A program made the translations under genes and the position numbers. From DP-19 sp041488235 (GTDB taxonomy: Bacteria; Desulfobacterota; Binatia; UTPRO1): DNA of 7,528 bases. The notes beneath the pieces were generated by a model that was not told the DNA's origin, did no database searches, and saw only the letters and a list, made by a program, of their open reading frames with translations. Positions 1 through 5,670 of this stretch are shown in pieces (positions within the stretch are counted from its first letter, which is position 1; every line of letters starts with the position of its first letter). The stretch spans positions 1-7,528 of the forward strand of contig JBGPOW010000215.1 in NCBI GenBank assembly GCA_041488235.1, given 5' to 3'.

Positions 1-924
1 CGCGAGCCGCCGCGCGCGGCGTACCATGCGTGCCGGCATCGCGCGCGCGCCCTCGTGAAACCGCAGCGCGCCGCGGTCGGCGAGCCAGCGGTTCAGGTGT
101 ACGACCGTCGTGCCGGCGCCGCCGAAACCGTGATCGGAGGCGACCAGGACCGTCGCGTCGCGCGGTAGCGCAGCGACGATCGACGCCAGCGCCGCGTCGA
201 GACGGCGGTAGACGTCGCGCAGCGCCGTTCGATGCCGCGCCGCCCGTGCGGCGTCGAAACGCGGCGAGCTCGGGTCCGCGAACATCCAGAAGTGATGGCT
301 CGCGGTATCGGCCTCGCCGAAGAGCACCATGAACACGTCCCAGGCCTCGCGGGCGAGGACCCAGCGCGCCAGGTCGCGCTTGCGCTCGACCGCGGCGAGG
401 ATTTTCGGCAAGGCGGCATCGTGCCAGCCGGGCCCGACGTGCAGCTCCTGAAAGTCGGTGATCGTGTACGGGCCAACGGCGGCGCGCATCTCGTCGTAGA
501 ACGCCCGCGGATGGACGAACGAGCCGTCGATCCCGGTCGTGACCGGGCTGTCGAAGCCGCCGACCATGATCCCGTTCACCGGCTCCGGCGGGTACGTCGT
601 CGGCACGCCGAGCACGGCGACGCGCCGCCCAGCGTCGGAAAGGAGGCGCCACATCGTCGGCACGCGGCGGTCGCGGCTGCTGACGAACGCCAGCTCGTAC
701 GTGCCCGCGACCCGGCGCGTGAAGTCGAAGATGCCGTGCTTCCCCGGATTCGCGCCGGTCATGAACGACGACCATGCGGGAAACGTCACCGGCGGCGTCG
801 TCGAGCGCAGGATGCCGGACGCGCCCCTGTCGACGAGGTGTCGTAACGCCGGCATGTCGCCCGCGTGCATGAGCGGACGGGCCAGATCCCAGGTCGCTCC
901 GTCGAGGCCGACGATCGCGATCAC
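1..924 (-). CDS. AP-superfamily phosphohydrolase (COG3379-type), C-terminus cut off by window edge
   Basis: I see 308 codons from a GTG at 924 with no stop before the window edge, so the C-terminus is missing. The protein begins VIAIVGLDGATWD; Asp8 is the usual first metal ligand. STTPPVTFPAW follows, with Thr47 at the nucleophile position, then GANPGKHGIFDF, the GEADTASHHFW stretch (Asp206 and His210 as metal ligands) and VASDHGFGG (Asp264, His265). This order is typical of the type I phosphodiesterase/nucleotide pyrophosphatase branch of the AP superfamily, which cleaves phosphomono- or phosphodiesters with two metal ions. There is no signal peptide, so it is probably cytoplasmic. The GTG is the only possible start: an in-frame stop lies at 940-942 with no other start codon between. 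It begins 10 bp after the preceding gene, so it is probably co-transcribed. It is a clear paralogue of the protein at 5671-7062. The substrate cannot be read from sequence; the last metal-binding His lies outside the window. Confidence 0.9.
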   Translation of the reverse strand, partial: MIAIVGLDGATWDLARPLMHAGDMPALRHLVDRGASGILRSTTPPVTFPAWSSFMTGANPGKHGIFDFTRRVAGTYELAFVSSRDRRVPTMWRLLSDAGRRVAVLGVPTTYPPEPVNGIMVGGFDSPVTTGIDGSFVHPRAFYDEMRAAVGPYTITDFQELHVGPGWHDAALPKILAAVERKRDLARWVLAREAWDVFMVLFGEADTASHHFWMFADPSSPRFDAARAARHRTALRDVYRRLDAALASIVAALPRDATVLVASDHGFGGAGTTVVHLNRWLADRGALRFHEGARAMPARMVRRARRLA

Positions 925-934
925 GCGGCGCCGC

Positions 935-2815
935 TCAGTTCACGTAGCCGAGGGCGCGCAAGCGCTCTTCGGTGGCGCTATCGATCGCGGTCTTGGCGCC
1001 GTGCACACCGGCCGCGAGCGCGCGGCTATGGACGTCGGCGAGACGTGCCGCGAGCGTCGCGGCCTCTTCCTGCCGTGATGCGGCGAGGTCGCGCTGCTCG
1101 CGCGGATCGCCGGCGACGTCGAAGAGCTGGCGCGGCGGCAGCCCGCGCGGGTTTCCCGGGTTGGCCTCGATGAGCTTCCACGCCTCGCTGCGATACGCGC
1201 GTAGCACGTTGCCCTCGAGGTCCGATTCGGCGAACGCATGGTCGCGTGGGGCCGGCGCGTTCGCCGCGAGCGACAGTGGCCGGCCGACCATCGCCTCCGG
1301 GACCGCCACACCGGCGGCGGCGATGATCGTCGGCGCAATGTCGAGGCTGGCGACCATCGCGTCACTCACGACGCCGGCGACGGCGCCGCGCGGGGGCTTC
1401 ACCACGAGCGGTACCGCGAGCTGCTCGTCGTAGAGCGTCTGGCCGTGCCACCATCCGCCGTGCTCGCAGAACTCTTCGCCGTGGTCGGCGGTGAGGACGA
1501 TCATCGTGTCGTCGTAGCGGCCGCGGCTCTTCAACCCGGCGACGAGGCGCCCGAGCTGGGCGTCGAGGTACACGATCTCGCCGTCGTACGCGGCGCGATA
1601 GCGGTCGGCGAGTGCGCGGTCGGGATTGGGGTTCGCCACGCGTGCCAGCGCGTCGCCGTTCCAGGGATGCGCGAAGTACGGATCGTGCGGATCCATGTAG
1701 TGCAGGAACATGAAGAACGGCGCGCCGCTCTGCCCTGCCACCCACGTGAGGGCGCGATCGGTGACGACCTCCGCCGGCTGATAGTAGTTCTCGACGTGCT
1801 TCACCTGCGAGAGATAGCGCTCGCGGACGAGGCGCAGTTGGTTGTAGAGCGTGAGCTGCGCCGCCGATTCCGTCGCGCCGAAGAAAAACACCGGCTCGAG
1901 GAAATAGTACTCGTCGAAGCCCTGCTGAAAGTTGAAGAGCGGTGCGACGTTGATGTTGTTGGCGAAGCCGACCGTGTGGTAGCCGGCTGCCTGCAGCACC
2001 TCCGGGAGCGTCGTCACGGCGTCCGGCAGCACGTCCGACTTGTGCACCGCCTTGTGCGACGACGGGTAGAGCGAGGTCAGGATCGTCGCCACCGCGGGCC
2101 GCGTCCACGACGCCTGCGAGTACGCGTGCGCGAAGCGCGTCCCGTCGGCCGCGAGCGCATCGATCGCCGGCGTGCGGATCGCGTCGTAGCCGTAACACGA
2201 CAGATGATCGGCGCGCAGGGTGTCGACCATGATCAGGATGACGCTCGGGCCGTGCGCGCTGCCGCGGCGGGCGAGCGGCGAGTGGACGACCGCGCTCGGC
2301 GTGCCGCGCACGAGCACGGCTGCGCCGCTCACGGCGGTGCCCGCGACGAGGACGCCAAGCGCCGCCGCAACCGACGTCGCCGCGCCCTCGCGCCGTCCGA
2401 TCGCGCGCAGCACGGTAAACGCCAGGGCGGCGAGGAGCAGTCCCACGACGAGCGAGCCGGCCTGGAACGCGAGCGGCGAGATCGCCTGGCCGTCGAACGT
2501 TTCGTGGAGCACGTCACGGAAGACGCGAAAGCGCGCGATGATCGTGACGAGCGCGCTGAGCGTCAGCGCCCCACTGATCGCATACGCCGTCCCGCGACGG
2601 CGGACCCCGAGAAGCGGCAACACCATCCCGAGCCCGATCCCGGCGGCGACGCCGGCGAGCCCGTACGCCACGACCGCGAAGAGCTGCAGGCCGGGGTCGA
2701 AGCCGAGGTGGCGCTCGACGCTCACGACCGCCGCCTCCACGAGACCGACGAGGAGCGCGGCGAACGTCGCCCCCGCCACCGCGCCGCCGAACGGCGTCCG
2801 CCCCGCGGCGCTCAT
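935..2815 (-). CDS. Membrane-anchored sulfatase-fold hydrolase/transferase with Thr nucleophile
   Basis: This is a 626-residue protein. The N-terminal ~170 residues hold about five hydrophobic segments (near 9-33, 43-71, 76-96, 112-138 and 146-170). The sulfatase-fold domain starts at SVILIMVDTLRADH (Asp198) and should lie on the outer face of the membrane. Further AP-superfamily motifs are HYMDPHDPY (372-380), TADHGEEF (Asp444, His445) and WWHGQTLYDE (His457). The sulfatase formylglycine signature CxPxR is absent: the equivalent stretch is ASWTRPAVATILTS, which places Thr238 at the nucleophile position. Thr is the nucleophile in phosphotransferases of this fold such as EptA and LtaS, which share the design of membrane helices plus an outer catalytic domain. 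It could therefore be a phospho-substituent transferase or phosphodiesterase instead of a sulfatase. The C-terminus ends ERLRALGYVN. The ATG at 2815 is the only in-frame start after the upstream stop at 2867, although its ribosome-binding site is weak. The substrate is unknown. Confidence 0.9.
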   Translation of the reverse strand: MSAAGRTPFGGAVAGATFAALLVGLVEAAVVSVERHLGFDPGLQLFAVVAYGLAGVAAGIGLGMVLPLLGVRRRGTAYAISGALTLSALVTIIARFRVFRDVLHETFDGQAISPLAFQAGSLVVGLLLAALAFTVLRAIGRREGAATSVAAALGVLVAGTAVSGAAVLVRGTPSAVVHSPLARRGSAHGPSVILIMVDTLRADHLSCYGYDAIRTPAIDALAADGTRFAHAYSQASWTRPAVATILTSLYPSSHKAVHKSDVLPDAVTTLPEVLQAAGYHTVGFANNINVAPLFNFQQGFDEYYFLEPVFFFGATESAAQLTLYNQLRLVRERYLSQVKHVENYYQPAEVVTDRALTWVAGQSGAPFFMFLHYMDPHDPYFAHPWNGDALARVANPNPDRALADRYRAAYDGEIVYLDAQLGRLVAGLKSRGRYDDTMIVLTADHGEEFCEHGGWWHGQTLYDEQLAVPLVVKPPRGAVAGVVSDAMVASLDIAPTIIAAAGVAVPEAMVGRPLSLAANAPAPRDHAFAESDLEGNVLRAYRSEAWKLIEANPGNPRGLPPRQLFDVAGDPREQRDLAASRQEEAATLAARLADVHSRALAAGVHGAKTAIDSATEERLRALGYVN

Positions 2816-2866
2816 TCCGGTGACGCGCCCGAGGACCGCGTGAACGTCACCGGGCCGCGGCGCACG

Positions 2867-3133
2867 TCAGTCGGGGAACTCGCGCGCAAGGTCTTCCGCG
2901 GTGTGCGTCGCGCGCAGACCCTTCGGCGAGATCTTGAAGACGTCGGCCGCCTTCCAATGGAGGTAGCGGTTTTGCTCGAGGAATTGCACCTGCGGCGCGA
3001 GCGCTTCGTACGGTTCGCCGAGGCGCTCAGCCAAATGCTGACGGGTGTGCAGGAACGGCACCTGCTTGTTCGCCTCGTGCGCCTTTCGATACTCGTCGAG
3101 GATCCGCCGTCGCAACGCGTTCTCCGCGCCCAT
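2867..3133 (-). CDS. Small winged-helix-like protein (88 aa)
   Basis: I do not recognise a named family. The 88 residues read as a compact winged-helix fold: helix 1 around 5-21 (LRRRILDEYRKAHE), helix 2 around 30-39 (TRQHLAERLG), a recognition-like helix around 42-60 (EALAPQVQFLEQNRYLHW), then FKISPKGLRAT (66-76). The last stretch resembles the wing plus 'ISxKG' turn of MarR/PadR/ArsR-type regulators. The ATG at 3133 is supported by a strong Shine-Dalgarno sequence (GGGGAGGAG, 3135-3143). The gene starts 13 bp after the dehydrogenase stop and ends 51 bp before the membrane sulfatase-fold gene, so it looks like an operon member. A local DNA-binding regulator is plausible. With no sensor domain and little room for a dimer interface, a protein-protein interaction module is also possible. 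The coding call is strong; the function is inference. Confidence 0.85.
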   Translation of the reverse strand: MGAENALRRRILDEYRKAHEANKQVPFLHTRQHLAERLGEPYEALAPQVQFLEQNRYLHWKAADVFKISPKGLRATHTAEDLAREFPD

Positions 3134-3146
3134 GCTCCTCCCCTGT

Positions 3147-4442
3147 CTACAGCCGGACGATGTTGCCGCCGATGAAGTCGCGCAGCGCGTTCCGCGTGTC
3201 GACGATCAACGGCGCCAGGTGCACGATCTCCGAATAGTCGAAGCCGCTGTGGTCCGTCAGCAGTACCACGCAATCGGTGCCGGCTTCGAGGGTCTCGCGC
3301 ACGGCCACGGACGCGAGCTCGATACCGTCCTCGTGAATCTCCGGCACGAACGGATCACTGTAGCTGAGGTTGGCGCCGCGATCGAGCAACATCTTGATCA
3401 CGTGCAACGATGGGCTCTCGCGAATGTCGTTGACGTCGCGCTTGTAGGCGACGCCGAGGACGTGGATGCGCGCGTTCCGCACCGCCTTGCTGTCGTTGTT
3501 CAGGGCGTCGGTCACCTTGTCGACGACGAACTTCGGCATCGACTCGTTCACTTGCCCCGCAAGCTCGATGAAGCGCGGCTCGAAGCCGTTCATCCGCGCC
3601 TTCCACCCGAGATAGAACGGGTCGATCGGGATGCAATGCCCGCCGAGGCCCGGACCCGGGTAGAACGGCATGAACCCGAAGGGCTTCGTCGCGGCGGCGT
3701 CGATCACCTCCCAGACGTTGATGTTGAGCTTCGCCGACATGAGGGCGAGCTCGTTCACGAGGCCGATGTTCACGCTGCGGAAGGTGTTCTCGAGGAGCTT
3801 CACCATCTCCGCGACGCGCGTCGACGACACCGGCACGACGTTGTCGATGCTCTGCTCGTAGAGCGTCTTCGCGACTTGCGTGCACCGCGCGGTGACCCCG
3901 CCCACGACTTTCGGGATGTTGCGCGTGTTGTAGCGCTTGTTGCCGGGATCGATGCGCTCGGGCGAGAACGCGAGGAAGAAGTCGCGGCCGACCGTGAGTC
4001 CCGACTCCTCGAGCTGTGGCAGCACCAGCTCCTCCGTCGTGCCGGGGTACGTCGTCGACTCGAGGATGATCAGCTGCCCCGCCCGCAGGTACTTCTTGAT
4101 CTCGCTCACCGCGGCGACGACGTAGGTCATGTCCGGATCCTTCGTCTTGCGGAGCGGCGTCGGCACGCAGATGTTGATCGTGTCGAGGTCCGCGATCGCG
4201 GCGAAGTCGGTCGTGGCCTGCAGGCGCCCTGTCGCGACCAAGGACGCCACCTCCTCGGAGCTGGTGTCGACGATGTACGACTGGCCGCCGTTGATGGCGT
4301 CCACCTTGCGCTTGTCCACGTCGATGCCGACGGCGTGGAAGCCGGCGTGCGCAAACTCTATGGCGAGCGGGAGCCCGACGTAGCCGAGGCCGATCACGCC
4401 CGTACGGGCTTTGCGTTCACGAATCTTGTCCAGGATTTCCAT
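3147..4442 (-). CDS. wbpA: UDP-N-acetyl-D-glucosamine 6-dehydrogenase (WbpA-type nucleotide-sugar dehydrogenase)
   Basis: This complete 431-residue enzyme oxidises C6 of a UDP-hexosamine to the uronic acid with two NAD+, giving UDP-GlcNAc-uronate type precursors for O-antigen or capsule. The Rossmann motif GVIGLGYVGLPLA is at residues 15-27. ESTTYPGTTEE (128-138) and FSPERIDPGN (159-168) follow. KLLENTFRSVN (215-225) carries the conserved Lys and Asn, and PGPGLGGHCIPIDPFYL holds the catalytic Cys270. The C-terminal UDP-binding domain (GVAYKRDVNDIRESP, 330-344) is present. The PGPGLGGHCIPIDP form fits the WbpA/TviB group better than UDP-glucose dehydrogenases, which is why I favour a UDP-GlcNAc substrate; UDP-ManNAc or UDP-GalNAc cannot be excluded. 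The ATG at 4442 is preferred over an upstream in-frame ATG at 4559 because it has GGAGG 6 nt upstream (4449-4453) and the extra 39 residues look unlike protein. It is followed closely by the winged-helix gene. Confidence 0.93.
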   Translation of the reverse strand: MEILDKIRERKARTGVIGLGYVGLPLAIEFAHAGFHAVGIDVDKRKVDAINGGQSYIVDTSSEEVASLVATGRLQATTDFAAIADLDTINICVPTPLRKTKDPDMTYVVAAVSEIKKYLRAGQLIILESTTYPGTTEELVLPQLEESGLTVGRDFFLAFSPERIDPGNKRYNTRNIPKVVGGVTARCTQVAKTLYEQSIDNVVPVSSTRVAEMVKLLENTFRSVNIGLVNELALMSAKLNINVWEVIDAAATKPFGFMPFYPGPGLGGHCIPIDPFYLGWKARMNGFEPRFIELAGQVNESMPKFVVDKVTDALNNDSKAVRNARIHVLGVAYKRDVNDIRESPSLHVIKMLLDRGANLSYSDPFVPEIHEDGIELASVAVRETLEAGTDCVVLLTDHSGFDYSEIVHLAPLIVDTRNALRDFIGGNIVRL

Positions 4443-4574
4443 GGACGTCCTCCGAAGCTGGAAAGTGACGCCCGCCGGTCGGCGGGCGGGGTACGAGTGC
4501 GGCGCGGGACGAGACCCGCGGCCGGCAACAGTCGCCGCGCACGCTCCTTGCCGGAGCATACGCGAGCCGGATTC
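4443..4574 (-). other. Spacer with three GC-rich hairpins upstream of the dehydrogenase
   Basis: This non-coding spacer separates the microprotein stop from the dehydrogenase start. It holds three inverted repeats: 4543-4557 (GCTCC arms), 4503-4520 (CGCGGG arms, 6-nt loop) and 4469-4488 (a perfect 9-bp stem, CGCCCGCCG pairing with CGGCGGGCG, 2-nt loop). On the transcribed strand the last stem is followed by GTCACTTTCC, which is only weakly T-rich. None is therefore a textbook intrinsic terminator. They could attenuate transcription, stabilise mRNA ends or divide the operon into two expression levels. I see no convincing -10/-35 pair inside the spacer. Confidence 0.5.
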
Positions 4575-4703
4575 TCAGATGTAGCCCAAATCCTCGAGAC
4601 GCTTCTGCACTTCCTCTTCTTCCTCGGGCGAGTAGCCCTCGGTCGCGTCCGGGGTGGGCGGCTGCTCGGCCGGATCTTCCGGCCGCTTGGGGGTGGCGCT
4701 CAT
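4575..4703 (-). CDS. Acidic 42-aa microprotein with C-terminal RLxxLGYI motif
   Basis: This is an unrecognised 42-residue protein. Residues 1-20 are rich in Pro and charged residues and probably disordered. Residues 24-31 read YSPEEEEE, and the C-terminal part (about 27-38) should form an acidic amphipathic helix ending RLEDLGYI. There is no signal peptide, membrane segment or cysteine. The coding evidence is good despite the length: AGGGAG (4711-4716) sits 7 nt before the ATG, and the ATG overlaps the stop of the CobW-type gene as ATGA (4700-4703), a classic sign of translational coupling. A longer in-frame reading from 4862 would run through the CobW gene in another frame and is not credible. 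The RLxxLGY ending is shared with the C-terminus of the membrane sulfatase-fold protein at 935-2815. Endings of the LGY[ILV] type recur, as far as I know, on sulfatase-fold and other proteins of high-GC environmental bacteria, with no assigned role. A docking or recognition peptide is inference. Confidence 0.8.
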   Translation of the reverse strand: MSATPKRPEDPAEQPPTPDATEGYSPEEEEEVQKRLEDLGYI

Positions 4704-5659
4704 CGAAACTCTCCCTGTCGTTGCTCCGGGACGCGCTCGCAGCGGCGAAGCGCGTCGAGGATGCCGGCGCGATGCCGGTCGAGATTGCGGCCGATGAAGA
4801 CGGCCTGGTTTTCGGTGCGATCTTCGGGGAGCTTCAACCAGCCCAGCTCCGCGCGGCCGCACGTGACGTTGAAGAGACAGTGCCAGTCGCGCCCGACGAG
4901 ACGCACGATGCCTTTGGCGCGGATCACGTCCTCCGGCAGGCGCTCGAGAACGCGCTCGAACGCCGGCTGGTCGAGTTCGACGTCGCTGCGATAGAGGAAC
5001 GACTGGAACGCGTCCTGGTGCAGATGGTCGGAGGACGGACGCGGCTCGCGAGCGCGCTCGCGATACGTCGCGACACCAGTCGCGAACAGCACCTCGGAGT
5101 CGATCGCGCCGCGTACGCTGCGAAACTGCAGCGCGCGCGAGTTCATCTTTCGCAACCGGCGCTCGACGCGCGCCACCGCAGCGACGGCGACGAGATCGAT
5201 CTTGTTCACGACGAGGAAGTCCGCGGCTGCGATTTGCGCGCTCGCGACCTCGGTCTCCTTCACGAAGCGTTCGACGTTGGCGGCATCGACGACCGTGATC
5301 ACCGCGTCGAGGTTCAAGCCGGCGGCCTTCACGCGATACGTGAGCGGTTCCGGGTCGGCAAGGCCCGTCGACTCGATGATGATCAAGTGCGGGTGGACCG
5401 TCTCGATCAGCTCCTGGATCGCGAGGTCGAAGCGGTACTCGTCGATCGAGCAGCAGATGCAGCCGCTCGAGAGCTCGACCATCTTCTCGACGTAGTTGAG
5501 GCCGGTGATCACCTGGCCGTCGATGCCGACCTCGCCGATCTCGTTCATCACGACCGCGACCGGCTTGCCCTTCAAGCCGTGCGCAAGCACGTGACTCAAG
5601 AGCGTCGTCTTACCGCTGCCGAGGAAACCGGTGACGATGTCGACAGCGACGTGCCGCAC
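4700..5659 (-). CDS. COG0523 (CobW/ZNG1-type) GTPase, putative metallochaperone
   Basis: This 319-residue P-loop GTPase belongs to the CobW/HypB/UreG group, whose members use GTP hydrolysis to deliver or insert metals, usually Zn or Co. The Walker A motif is GFLGSGKTT (11-19). The family metal-binding CxCC motif is in SSGCICCSID (Cys67, Cys69, Cys70). ESTGLADP (96-103) is the Walker B region and NKID (152-155) gives guanine specificity. The C-terminal half (about 215-319) fits the CobW C-terminal domain; no His-rich tail is seen. The GTG at 5659 is chosen because GAGGAG (5667-5672) lies 7 nt upstream and the Walker A strand begins right after it; the frame stays open upstream only by running antiphase through the neighbouring gene. 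The gene starts 11 bp after the AP-family gene and its ribosome-binding site overlaps that gene's stop codon. The specific metal and client are unknown; the context suggests an AP-superfamily metalloenzyme. Confidence 0.92.
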   Translation of the reverse strand: MRHVAVDIVTGFLGSGKTTLLSHVLAHGLKGKPVAVVMNEIGEVGIDGQVITGLNYVEKMVELSSGCICCSIDEYRFDLAIQELIETVHPHLIIIESTGLADPEPLTYRVKAAGLNLDAVITVVDAANVERFVKETEVASAQIAAADFLVVNKIDLVAVAAVARVERRLRKMNSRALQFRSVRGAIDSEVLFATGVATYRERAREPRPSSDHLHQDAFQSFLYRSDVELDQPAFERVLERLPEDVIRAKGIVRLVGRDWHCLFNVTCGRAELGWLKLPEDRTENQAVFIGRNLDRHRAGILDALRRCERVPEQRQGEFR

Positions 5660-5670
5660 GCGAACGCTCC

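Noticed and set aside
93..476. 127-codon minus-strand frame inside the partial AP-family gene
   Set aside because: It is in a different frame from the DGATWD / PAW / SDHG motifs, which run unbroken from 924 to the edge.
2090..2125. Formylglycine sulfatase signature in the membrane enzyme
   Set aside because: There is no CxPxR or SxPxR here; the matching stretch is ASWTRPAVA, so I did not call it a sulfatase.
1238..3175. 645-codon open frame on the plus strand
   Set aside because: It lies antisense to the sulfatase-fold gene and part of the winged-helix gene, both with recognisable motifs. Its product is Arg/Asp/Val/His-rich without any motif, as expected for an antisense shadow in GC-rich DNA.
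4704..4862. Longer 95-aa version of the microprotein
   Set aside because: The added part overlaps the CobW-type C-terminus in another frame; the ATG at 4703 has a good Shine-Dalgarno sequence and the ATGA coupling.
3045..4994. 649-codon open frame on the plus strand
   Set aside because: Antisense to the dehydrogenase, the microprotein and the CobW-type gene; no domain signature and shadow-like composition.
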